Positions 33,284-41,666 of a stretch of 64,000 bases of DNA are shown in pieces (position 1 is the stretch's first letter; every line of letters begins with the position of its first letter). The notes under the pieces are model-generated. The model searched no databases, had not been told where the DNA came from, and saw only the letters and a list, made by a program, of their open reading frames with translations. This DNA is from CAWBAT01 sp963810905. GTDB taxonomy: Bacteria > Acidobacteriota > Terriglobia > Versatilivoradales > Versatilivoraceae. Position numbers and translations under genes: made by a program. The stretch covers positions 682,001-746,000 of the forward strand of contig CAWEPG010000002.1 of assembly GCA_963810905.1 (NCBI GenBank), given 5' to 3'.

Positions 33284-34621
33284 CTATGATAGATTCCAGG
33301 GTTTTCGATATTCCTTCGTGAGTTTCTTGTTGGCTTCCGCATCGTTGACAAACTGTTCTTTTTCCCGGTTCCATTCCAGTTTCCTGCCCAGTTGGTAGGA
33401 AATGTTTCCCATAATGCATGTACTGGTCGCCCGGTGGGTTGTCTCAATGTCCGAATTCGGCTTCTTCCGCGAGCGAACGCATTCCAGGAAGTTTTCCACG
33501 TGCGGCTGATGTTGGGGGGTTCCATCGCCAGTCACTACAGCGGTGGGACCAAAAGTTTCCCAGCCATCGTGGATCAAGTCCATTGGCCAGATCGTGTAGC
33601 CTTCCCGATCCACGAAGAGCGTCCCCTCGGTGCCGTAGAACTCCATGCCGTAAGTGTGCCCGTCTGGCCCCCGGCCCGCCCGGTTATAGAACTTCACCAG
33701 AATTCCGTTCTCGTTGACCGACGTCCCAGGGTACTCGTAAATCGCCTCTATGGTGTCCGGAGTGTCAAAGACTCCTGAAGTCAGGAACTGGCCTCCGGAA
33801 GTGGCAACCGATCGGGGAGCATCGGCTCCGATTCCCCATTGAATAATATCCAGCAAATGCGGCGCCCAGTTTGTGATCTCGCCGCCCGCGGTCTCCCAAT
33901 AATGGCTCCAGCTCTTGTGGCGATTCCGGTTGTAATGATGATAAGGCGCAGGCCCCAGCCACATATCCCAGTCCAAGCCCGGCGGAGGATCACTATCTTC
34001 CACGGCTGTTTGTGATTTCGGCTGGTTCGACGTCTTGGCCAAAACCCAAGTCTCCGCCGCCGTGACCCTGCCGATTCTCCCGTTGCGGATCATTTCTGTG
34101 ACTTTCTGAAAGTGTTCTCCAGACCGTTGTTGTGTCCCACATTGCACGACCCGATTATATTTGTTGGCTGCCTCCACCATTCTTCGGCCTTCCACGATCG
34201 TGTGTGATGTCGGCTTCTCTACATAGACATCTTTTCCCGCTTCGCAGGCCATGATCATGGGGATAGCGTGCCAGTGCTCAGGAGTCGCCACAATCACTGC
34301 ATCAATTTCTTTGATCTCTAAGAGCTTTCGAAAATCCTTATAGCTTTTCACTGTTCCTGCCGGCAGATTCAAACTTGCCAGGGCATTATTGAGGGGAAGG
34401 TCATTCACATCGGCCAGAGCTACGACGTCCACCTGACCGGTTTTCACAAAAGAACGCAGATTGTAAGCGCCCTGGCCACCAGACCCAATCAGGCCCACGC
34501 CAATCCGGTCATTGGCTCCTAAAACATTCCGCACCGTCGGTCCAGCCGACATCGCCAAACTAGCTGCTCCCATGGCTACCGATTTATTGAAATTTCTTCG
34601 CGACATTTTAGGATAATCCAT
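33284..34621 (-). CDS. Tat-exported Gfo/Idh/MocA family oxidoreductase
   Basis: About 445 residues from the ATG at 34621, chosen because GGGAGGAATC lies just upstream; the open frame reaches 34678 but without a ribosome site. The N-terminus MDYPKMSRRNFNKSVAMGAA is a twin-arginine signal. The mature part has the Rossmann motif GVGLIGSGGQGAYNLRSF, VIVATPEHWHAIPMIMACEA, and the EKP motif (VYVEKPTSHT, about 135). Proteins of this type are common in polysaccharide-degrading Acidobacteriota, Planctomycetes and Verrucomicrobia and act on glycosides or sugar acids in the periplasm. The gene is intact and bracketed by two copies of a hairpin repeat. Confidence 0.88.
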   Translation of the reverse strand: MDYPKMSRRNFNKSVAMGAASLAMSAGPTVRNVLGANDRIGVGLIGSGGQGAYNLRSFVKTGQVDVVALADVNDLPLNNALASLNLPAGTVKSYKDFRKLLEIKEIDAVIVATPEHWHAIPMIMACEAGKDVYVEKPTSHTIVEGRRMVEAANKYNRVVQCGTQQRSGEHFQKVTEMIRNGRIGRVTAAETWVLAKTSNQPKSQTAVEDSDPPPGLDWDMWLGPAPYHHYNRNRHKSWSHYWETAGGEITNWAPHLLDIIQWGIGADAPRSVATSGGQFLTSGVFDTPDTIEAIYEYPGTSVNENGILVKFYNRAGRGPDGHTYGMEFYGTEGTLFVDREGYTIWPMDLIHDGWETFGPTAVVTGDGTPQHQPHVENFLECVRSRKKPNSDIETTHRATSTCIMGNISYQLGRKLEWNREKEQFVNDAEANKKLTKEYRKPWNLS

Positions 34622-35075
34622 ATGATTCCTCCCTGCTATCTCATCGGAATACGGCATTAGAATCCGCATGAACTGCAAAGCACTGGCTCCAGCTCATCTC
34701 TCCACGATAATCGTCTCGCGATTGAGCTGGGTTTGAAATAAAAATCAAGAAGCACATCTTAACTCATAGTCTTCACAATAGTGTCCAAATTTGAGTACTC
34801 ATACCAAGTTGCATTCTGGCCGAGTTCCACGAGGCCGTGTTTTTCGGCGGCGTCGCAGAGCTCCGCCCTCCACAGGCGTAAAATCCCCTCACCCCCAACC
34901 CCTCTCCCGCGCTGGGGAGAGGGATTCTATTTTCTCTCACGCATTCGGGAGAGGGGCCGATGATTCATCGTTGTGTTCTCTCGCGGGCATGTACCCTTCA
35001 GGTGCTTCCCTTGGACTACAAGGAGGCGGTTCAGGTCGAAGGATCGACTGCGTCACAATCTGGTGCTTGATATAA
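34622..35075. other. Intergenic region with second hairpin repeat copy
   Basis: About 450 bases between the Tat oxidoreductase start and the kinase stop, both minus strand. It includes the repeat at 34870-34923 followed by a partial second unit (ATTCGGGAGAGGGGCCGATG). No gene seen. Confidence 0.5.
34870..34923. repeat. Dispersed hairpin repeat, copy 2
   Basis: Partner of 33088-33143, same orientation, with matching CCACAGGCG lead and a CCCCTCTCC/GGGGAGAGG hairpin. The two copies flank the Tat oxidoreductase gene. Confidence 0.7.
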
Positions 35076-38000
35076 TCAGCGGAAGTTTTCCACCATCACG
35101 AGGCTGGATTCGGGAAACTCGGTTACTGAGAATGTCATCCAACTTCCATCCGCAGTGACGTCTAGTCCGTTGTCGAATAGGATATTAACTCCAAAGTAGT
35201 CTCGGAGATTCATGATCGTCACGAGCTTGCGGGTAGCAAATTCAAAGAATCTAATTGTGGGGCCTTCTTTCGTATCTGGAAGGAGCAAGAACAGACCTTC
35301 ATTGGCCATGGCCCAGAAGCCAGATCTTACATCATTTACCACTTTAAACTCTTCTCCGCCGTTGAGAGGGATTTTCCAGATCCCCTCCTGCCCGAACTTG
35401 TCGTAATAAACCCAACGTGAGTCGGGAGACTCGAAGGCCATGAATCCTCCCTTCGGTGTCACTCTTACAGCGGATCCTCCTTCTGCAGGGATCTTACAGA
35501 CTTGAAACCCTCTACCTCGATCAGAGGCAAAGTAAATCCATTTGCCGTCTCTAGACCAACTCGGACGAGTTTCTAGAGACTGTTCCGTAGTCAGCTGGTG
35601 GGGTGCTCCTCCTGCTGCGCTTACGACCCAGATATCCAGGTTGCCTTCTTTTGAGGATGCAAACGCGATCTGAGTACCGTCTGGAGACCAGCGGGGCCTG
35701 AAGGTAGTCTTTGACCGCAAGTTCGTTAGTTGCATTGGGCTTGAACCGTCGGGGTTACTTAGCCAGAGATCAAAAATTCCTGAAATGATGCCCGAGGAAA
35801 ATGCAATCTTCTTGCCGTCGGGAGCAAACTGGGGATCAAAATTCTTCTGGCTGGGGCTGACCATACGCTCTGGAGAGGGTTTATGCTGCTGAGGTTTCAC
35901 CATCGAACCCGGCCCCTTGACACGCCAAATGCTGGAGCCAAAGATCAATCTTTGATAGATGAGCCGATCGCCGCTTGCAGCTACACTCGGAAAGTAAGCA
36001 TTATCGCCAATTCCAATCAAAGGCTCGGGGTTTCCCCCTTTTGCCGATATCTTCCAGAGAGTACGCAGGCCACCCCCTCGATTGGAAGAATAAATGATGG
36101 TTTGTCCATTTGGGGTCCAAGTCAGGCCTTCAATTTCTTGCATGTCCAAAGTGAGGCGTTGTGGCTCGCTTCCAGCCTTTCCTGGATCCAAGGAGAGCAG
36201 ATAGATATCTGCTTCGGCGATGTTGTGACCTCTGGCAAAGGCGAGCGTTTTCCCGTCAGGCGAAAGAGCAGAAGTGATGTCGTCCTGATTGGGCAAAGGG
36301 AAGGTCAATTGTTCTTTTTGTCCCATTTCCAGGGGAAAGCGGTAAATGCAGTGATTGAGTGCCTGAGGATTGGCCTTATCCGTCGTGATAATGAACTTGC
36401 CATCCTTCGTCCAGCTGAGGGGCCAGTACCACTCATGTTCCCATCTCACGGTAGTCGAAGCAATCAAATGCTCTCTTCCGCCGCGTGCGGACATCACAAC
36501 AATGTCTGAGCCTCCAGAAGTTAAGCGACGAAAGGCGATCTGTTGGCCATCGGGAGACCAGGCAGGGAAATTCTCAAAAGCCGGGTGATTCGTTAGCCGT
36601 TGGGGGACCACCTCATCAAGAAACCGAACGTAAATATCAAAGTTGTCCCGCTTTTCGCCATCCCAAGAAAACGCGACCTGTCTGCCATCGGGTGAAAAAG
36701 CTGGACCCCCTTCAACTCCCGGGTAGTCTGTAAATACAAATGCTCTTAGTGGAGGCGGGGATTTTTCCCGTAGTTTGGAAGTGTAGGTCCACCACACCAT
36801 TGCTCCGACAAGAAGTAAGAAGATCGCTGGTATTCCGATGCGGAGTGCGAAATGTCGGATTCTGAGAGATGCAGGGACAGATCTTCCGGATAGAAGGGGA
36901 AACACTCTTAGGTCTGAATCGCTGTCCCGCTTCAGGTTCTTTAGATCGACTTTAAGCTCACGGGCCGACTGATAGCGTCTCTCCCGGTTCTTTTCAAGCA
37001 ACTTCCTGATGATCCGGTCCAATTCAGCTGGCAGATCATGACGGAATTGCGCGATGGATTCTGGCTGCCCATGTAAGATCTTATCCATCGTCTCAGTGCT
37101 GGTCTTTCCTACAAACGGTAACCGTCCCGTCGTCATCTCATACAGCACTACCCCTAAACTAAAGAGGTCGGAGCGGTGATCCACCACTTTGCCAAGGACC
37201 TGCTCCGGGCTCATATACGAGACCGTACCCCTGATGAGCCCCGGATCGACCAATACTGGGGTTCTAAAGTCAGTGCTCGACGTTTGCCCTTCCTTTCGAA
37301 CAATCTTGGCGAGTCCAAAATCGAGTACTTTCGCTTGCCCTCGGGGCGTGAGCATGATATTGCCAGGTTTGATATCCCGATGGGTGATTCCTTTGCGGTG
37401 GGCTTCTTCCAGTCCATCTGCGATCTGAATCCCCCAGTCTAAGATTTCGGAAATTTCCAGTAATCTCGGCTGGCGATTTGCGGGCAGATTCCCCTCAACT
37501 GCATTAGTTTCTAGAGGAAGGGGTAACGGCTTTCTGTGGGATTTTGGATTGCATCTCTCCTCAATTCGTTGCGCCAGCGTCTTTCCCTCGACATACTCCA
37601 TAACAATAAAGTGGATGCCCGCCGACTCGCCAATGTGATGAATCATGCAAATGTTGGGATGATTCAATGCGGAAGCTGCCCTTGCCTCCCGATTGAACTG
37701 CAGCATCCTGTCTTGGTCCTGTGCCACATCTAAGGGCAGAATCTTCAGCGCTACCGCGCGACCTAAACGTGTGTCGAGCGCACAATAGACCTCTCCCATC
37801 CCGCCGACTCCGAGTTGAGAAACTATTTTGTAGATCCCCACTTGTCGACCGATCAGGGACTGCTTTTGATTGGCTGTCTGAGCCTGCGATATCTGCAACA
37901 GTACCGGCGTTTCCAGATAGTTTTTGAGCTCCGGCTCGAAAGCGAGTAGCGATTCTATCTCCAGCCGCAATTCTTCATCCCCACCACAGGCTTCAGCGAG

Positions 38001-38084
38001 AAACTGGGCTCGACTTTCCGTTTTATGATCCAGGGTAGCTTCTAAAACCTGGCTGATTTGCTGCCAACGGTTCTGCTCCACCAT
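35076..38084 (-). CDS. Membrane Ser/Thr protein kinase with TolB/PD40 beta-propeller
   Basis: About 1,000 residues, intact. A short helical N-terminal region (QFLAEACGGDEELRLEIESL) precedes a PknB-type kinase domain: glycine loop GVGGMGEVYCA, VALKILPLD (catalytic Lys about 113), GITHRDIKPGNIML (about 235), VLDFGLAKI and GTVSYMSPEQVLG. One membrane span follows near 410-430 (IPAIFLLLVGAMVWW). The outer part is a PD40/TolB propeller with repeated FSPDGRQVAFSWDG, WSPDGQQIAFR, FAPDGKKIAFSSG-type blades. ATG 38084 has GGGAGG only three bases upstream; ATG 38099 is the alternative. It lies 114 bases downstream of an ECF sigma gene on the same strand. The pair probably forms a signalling unit. Confidence 0.92.
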   Translation of the reverse strand: MVEQNRWQQISQVLEATLDHKTESRAQFLAEACGGDEELRLEIESLLAFEPELKNYLETPVLLQISQAQTANQKQSLIGRQVGIYKIVSQLGVGGMGEVYCALDTRLGRAVALKILPLDVAQDQDRMLQFNREARAASALNHPNICMIHHIGESAGIHFIVMEYVEGKTLAQRIEERCNPKSHRKPLPLPLETNAVEGNLPANRQPRLLEISEILDWGIQIADGLEEAHRKGITHRDIKPGNIMLTPRGQAKVLDFGLAKIVRKEGQTSSTDFRTPVLVDPGLIRGTVSYMSPEQVLGKVVDHRSDLFSLGVVLYEMTTGRLPFVGKTSTETMDKILHGQPESIAQFRHDLPAELDRIIRKLLEKNRERRYQSARELKVDLKNLKRDSDSDLRVFPLLSGRSVPASLRIRHFALRIGIPAIFLLLVGAMVWWTYTSKLREKSPPPLRAFVFTDYPGVEGGPAFSPDGRQVAFSWDGEKRDNFDIYVRFLDEVVPQRLTNHPAFENFPAWSPDGQQIAFRRLTSGGSDIVVMSARGGREHLIASTTVRWEHEWYWPLSWTKDGKFIITTDKANPQALNHCIYRFPLEMGQKEQLTFPLPNQDDITSALSPDGKTLAFARGHNIAEADIYLLSLDPGKAGSEPQRLTLDMQEIEGLTWTPNGQTIIYSSNRGGGLRTLWKISAKGGNPEPLIGIGDNAYFPSVAASGDRLIYQRLIFGSSIWRVKGPGSMVKPQQHKPSPERMVSPSQKNFDPQFAPDGKKIAFSSGIISGIFDLWLSNPDGSSPMQLTNLRSKTTFRPRWSPDGTQIAFASSKEGNLDIWVVSAAGGAPHQLTTEQSLETRPSWSRDGKWIYFASDRGRGFQVCKIPAEGGSAVRVTPKGGFMAFESPDSRWVYYDKFGQEGIWKIPLNGGEEFKVVNDVRSGFWAMANEGLFLLLPDTKEGPTIRFFEFATRKLVTIMNLRDYFGVNILFDNGLDVTADGSWMTFSVTEFPESSLVMVENFR

Positions 38085-38198
38085 TTTCCTCCCACTCATG
38101 ACGTCATGCTTTCCATTTTGTCAGCACGATTGAGATGTGAGCCTGTAGGAAAGGCCGCTGGCCTTGTGCAAGAAGGTCCCCTTATCATCTCCTCCTTC

Positions 38199-38834
38199 CT
38201 ATTCCTTGATGTTCTTCGCTTCACCATCCTCGAAGGGAAGCAAATTGGGTATCGCCATCTGGTTTTTTGTTTGTGAAAGCTCCCGGTAGAGCCATAACCT
38301 CGCCACATTCCAGTCCCGCATAATCGTATCGGGGGAAACCTTTAAGACCTCCGCTGTCTCTTCAATTGTGAGCCCTCCAAAGAAGCGGAGCTCTACGACC
38401 TGACTCTTGCGCTCATCAAAAACGGCCAGAGCCTTTAGAGCATCATCCAATGCCGACAATTCCGCGCTCTTCTCCTTCGAAAGCTCAAACTTCTCGTCCA
38501 GGGGAATGTGTTGGGCTGCACCTCCACCCTTTTGGGAGTAGCGAGCCCGGGCTTGGTCGACCAGCACCTGCCGCATGAGACGGGCCGCGATTGCCAAAAA
38601 GTGCGTACGGTTCTGCCAGGGGACTTGCTGGGCCCGAACGAGTCGGAGATAAGCTTCGTTGACCAGTTCAGTCGTCTGCAGTGGTTGGTCTGAGCGCTCC
38701 AGACCCACAAAACGGTGAGCTACCCGGTGGAGTTCTTGATAAATCACCGGGATGAGTTGATCGAGAGCCTTTTGATCACCATGACCCCAGGCTTCGAGCA
38801 GTTGTGTGACTTGTTGAGGAGATGGCGCTGCCAT
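38199..38834 (-). CDS. RNA polymerase ECF-type sigma factor (TIGR02999-like)
   Basis: 211 residues from ATG 38834, chosen for the GGGAGG site four to five bases upstream; the frame is open further to 38942. Region 2 has QELHRVAHRFVGLERSDQPL, TTELVNEAYLRLVRAQQVPW and NRTHFLAIAARLMRQVLVDQ. Region 4 has VVELRFFGGLTIEETAEVLK and VSPDTIMRDWNVARLWLYRE. This is the sigma-70-like ECF subfamily found beside Ser/Thr kinases in Acidobacteriota and Planctomycetes, which direct transcription of signalling or secreted-protein genes. The kinase gene follows, and no anti-sigma factor is visible; control by the kinase is the expected but unproven mode. Confidence 0.9.
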   Translation of the reverse strand: MAAPSPQQVTQLLEAWGHGDQKALDQLIPVIYQELHRVAHRFVGLERSDQPLQTTELVNEAYLRLVRAQQVPWQNRTHFLAIAARLMRQVLVDQARARYSQKGGGAAQHIPLDEKFELSKEKSAELSALDDALKALAVFDERKSQVVELRFFGGLTIEETAEVLKVSPDTIMRDWNVARLWLYRELSQTKNQMAIPNLLPFEDGEAKNIKE

Positions 38835-39367
38835 GGAGCCTCCCTTGTACGGAGAAGCCCTGGAGGTAGGAGTAGCTCTTGAAATACTTAAAGCGAAGGG
38901 ATTGTTTATGAAATGGAATGAAGCCCGAGAGTTGTATCTCAAGTACTATCCCATAACTCAACATGGTATTCCTTGTAGTAGACACATGCAACCACAAAAA
39001 TCAAGGAAAATTAACGCTACCCTCTATGAGCCATTTTTTCAGTAAATGGCAGATCCATTCGGAAGGACCCTGTGTCCACCTGAAACATAGCAAAAAAAGA
39101 AGTTTCGTGAAGACTGGCCTTAACTCAATGACCGCTAAATACTTCCTTAAACAAAGCGGGCGGATGTCACATCCCCCGTCAAAAATATTTTCACGACCTG
39201 CGGGTTTCTAAGATCCTTCTACGCATTCTTAGATAGAAGTAAAATCCGCTCCCCGCGATGGAAAAAGACCAGTGCGGGGCGGCGTAGCAAGATGGCATTC
39301 TGCTATATGAATGAAGGAAGGCTGGTGAGTTTAAACTATCCGTTCACTAGAAGGAAAGGAGGCTACC
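38835..39367. other. Divergent intergenic region
   Basis: About 530 bases between the sigma factor and the small secreted protein gene, which are transcribed in opposite directions. It must contain both promoters. I see no RNA gene or strong hairpin. Confidence 0.4.
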
Positions 39368-39784
39368 ATGAAAAAGTTAACCGTCTTACTATTCCCAGCT
39401 CTGGTGCTGGGCCTACTGACTGCGGGTTTTGCCTATGCCCAAACCGCAACAATACTCCGAGGCGACATCCCGTTTGAATTCACCGTGGCCGGCAAAACAC
39501 TCCCAGCGGGATCCTACGGGGTTGCACGCAACTCTAACTACCCATCCGTACTCATCATTCGAGGGATCGAGAACCTTGAATCCGCCCCTCTTTTGGCCGT
39601 AGCTAATGAAAAGTCTAAAGAGGTGACGCCAAAGTTCGTTTTTCGTCGTTATGGGGATCAGTATTTCCTGGCCGAGGTCTGGACGGGAGGAACGATGGTG
39701 CTTGAGGTGCCAAAGTCTAGTAAAGAGCTTCAAGTTGCGAAGAATTATGGAGTGCCTCAGCTGACTTACATTGCAGCCAAGTAA
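39368..39784 (+). CDS. Small secreted protein of unknown function
   Basis: 138 residues with a strong ribosome site (AAGGAGGCTACC before ATG 39368). A classic Sec signal MKKLTVLLFPALVLGLLTAG is cleaved probably after FAYAQ. The mature part starts RGDIPFEFTVAGKTLPAGSY and is predicted all-beta (FVFRRYGDQYFLAEVWTGG). I have seen this pattern, 'I.F.F...G..LPAG.Y.V', in exported proteins of Acidobacteriota, but no function is established that I know of. A terminator-like hairpin follows, so it is probably monocistronic. Good SD and terminator suggest high expression. Confidence 0.85.
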   Translation: MKKLTVLLFPALVLGLLTAGFAYAQTATILRGDIPFEFTVAGKTLPAGSYGVARNSNYPSVLIIRGIENLESAPLLAVANEKSKEVTPKFVFRRYGDQYFLAEVWTGGTMVLEVPKSSKELQVAKNYGVPQLTYIAAK

Positions 39785-39792
39785 AACACTTC

Positions 39793-39822
39793 GACCCACG
39801 GCTCTTGAACGGGCCGTGGGTC
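39793..39822 (+). terminator. Rho-independent-type hairpin after the small secreted protein gene
   Basis: Perfect 10-bp arms GACCCACGGC (39793-39802) and GCCGTGGGTC (39813-39822) with a 10-base loop, starting 9 bases after the TAA of the secreted protein gene. The following CCTTCATTTATTT is only moderately T-rich, so termination strength is uncertain. Confidence 0.7.
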
Positions 39823-40026
39823 CCTTCATTTATTTCCAGCCAATCCGGTCTCATCAAGAAGACAAAGTCACCATCCTACGTTATCGTTCAGGTAATGCGG
39901 GCTCCCATCGGTAGAGATTGTATTAAGTTTCAGAAGGCCGTCTTGTAGTTGATCACGCCAAGGCCGGCCGCGGCAACATCCCCGGCTACGGCAATTTCCT
40001 GGAATTTGTGCAACTTAGCACCAGCC

Positions 40027-40965
40027 TTATTGCACGGGCCCGCATTTCGCCAGCATCTCAAGAGACTTCACGGTCTCAGGAAGTTCTCGCACCGAGGTGT
40101 TTAATTGGAGATAGCGTTCCATGTCTTTGCGCGCGCCAGCGCAATCCCGCCGAGCCCATCGCACTTTCGCCAAGAGCAAATAGGGTGTGGAAGCCCTCCC
40201 ACGTGCCAGTTGGGAGGCTGTTTCAGCGGCCCGCTGGGCTCCTTCCAGATCCCCTGATCTTAGCAGTGCCTCTCCCAAGAAGGCATGTCCCGTCAGCCAC
40301 TTCGGGTCGATTAACAACGCGCGCTGGGCGACCGCCAGCAGTTCTTTGTACTGTTGCTCTTTCAGGTAGATGGCGCCTACATGCGCGTAAGAGAGCAGGT
40401 ATTCGGAATCCCGATCGATGGCTTTTTCGAAGGCGTGAAAGGCATCGTCCTTTCTCCCCACACGAAGATAGAGCAGTCCCAGCCCATCCCAGATATCGGC
40501 CTGCGCACCAGCCTCCGCGGCTTGCTCATACAATCGGATCGCCCCAGCGAAATCCCCTTGATTCGTCAACTTAACCGCTTTCGTTAGTTTCTCCTGCAAA
40601 TCACGGTTTGACTGCACCGCAAGTTGATCCGCCGTCACGGTCCTGAATGTTCGCGCTCCAGCCCACCGCTTCGGCAACATCACTGCAGCGAAGTTCTTCA
40701 CTAGGCTCGTCACGGTGACGGCCTCCTCCACAATAATGTATTCGCTGAACCGAACCCGGATGGTGTAGTGCCCCTCCTGCACCTTGTTGAACTCGAAGGA
40801 CCCGTCGGCTTCAGTCGTCTCGTGATACTTAGCCCGCCCCTGGTCGATCAACTCCACCGTCAGACGCCTTAGCGGCGGCCCCCCGTCTCTCTCCGCAAAC
40901 ACATACCCTTCCAGCGTCCCAAACTGGGGCGTCAACATCACGAATACTAAGAGCAAGGAGATCAT
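40027..40965 (-). CDS. Secreted TPR protein with carboxypeptidase-regulatory-like domain
   Basis: 312 residues. A short hydrophobic export signal (MISLLLVFVMLTPQFG) is followed by a CarboxypepD_reg/CnaB-like beta domain (LTVELIDQGRAKYHETTEAD through EGHYTIRVRFSEYI, residues about 20-90). The remainder is tetratricopeptide repeats: LTKAVKLTNQGDFAGAIRLY, DGLGLLYLRVGRKDDAFHAF, AHVGAIYLKEQQYKELLAVA, AFLGEALLRSGDLEGAQRAA. Likely a periplasmic protein-interaction scaffold; partners are unknown. The gene is isolated and convergent with the small secreted protein gene. Confidence 0.83.
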   Translation of the reverse strand: MISLLLVFVMLTPQFGTLEGYVFAERDGGPPLRRLTVELIDQGRAKYHETTEADGSFEFNKVQEGHYTIRVRFSEYIIVEEAVTVTSLVKNFAAVMLPKRWAGARTFRTVTADQLAVQSNRDLQEKLTKAVKLTNQGDFAGAIRLYEQAAEAGAQADIWDGLGLLYLRVGRKDDAFHAFEKAIDRDSEYLLSYAHVGAIYLKEQQYKELLAVAQRALLIDPKWLTGHAFLGEALLRSGDLEGAQRAAETASQLARGRASTPYLLLAKVRWARRDCAGARKDMERYLQLNTSVRELPETVKSLEMLAKCGPVQ

Positions 40966-41666
40966 GATCCGTCGATGACCTCGTTGAGAAGATTGCTAAA
41001 TGATCGTGGGCCGGGGTTCTCTCGCTTGTACAAAACACTTAATACTAAGCACAACCAAAATTTGGGCGTGAGATCCGGCAAGTCCGTCTATGCCAATGGG
41101 CCTTTACAGGAGAGCAAGAAACTGATTCTGAATATCGACCAACTGGATGGAATTCCTCCGGCAAAAGACACCGGCGAACTCTGTGTCAAGTGCCATCTGG
41201 AAAGAGGTTACAACCTTTTGAAACCGATGGAAGTGACTCTAAGCAGGATTTCCAATGAGACATCCTGTCTAAAAACAGAATACACCCAACCCTCCTGGCT
41301 TAGCTAAATTTTTCAAAAAAATGCTGAGGGAGTGAGAAAGGAAAAGTAGAAGCTAAAAGTGACTCACTTACACTGAGTCAGTCAAAAGAAATATAAGGAC
41401 AACACAGGGTGTTTGAAGCCAAATTTCTCACCACCCCTGGCGGGGAATCATTCACTGTTGCTGATAGAGGCTCCATCGCCACTCCGTTCACCCGGGCCGG
41501 CACTGTCATTGATCACCGCAGAGGCAATGAAGGGGCTGGCCTCTGAGGTCCGGGTGATCCGCGCGTAGCCTTGGGTTACTCCCGGGGCAAATTGTGACAA
41601 GATGGTGCCGGATTGAGAAGAAGAGATTGCCGAATCAACGCAAAAAAAATTCGACACGGAAAAGAG
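40966..41666. other. Intergenic region with a beta-sandwich domain fossil
   Basis: About 700 bases. A 110-codon plus frame (40975-41307) has no domain and no good ribosome site. The fragment at 41448-41657 is annotated separately. Confidence 0.45.
41448..41657 (-). pseudogene. Fragment of a secreted beta-sandwich domain, second copy
   Basis: The frame reads TILSQFAPGVTQGYARITRT followed by ASPFIASAVINDSAGPGERS and GDGASI, the same domain type as the fragment at 10066-10260 (APGITQGYARVTRI). It has no signal peptide and no rest of the protein, so it is a remnant. Confidence 0.5.

Noticed and set aside
40975..41307. 110-codon frame containing a CxxCH haem-like motif (CVKCH)
   Set aside because: No signal peptide, no ribosome site, no second haem-protein feature; a single CxxCH in a random frame is weak.
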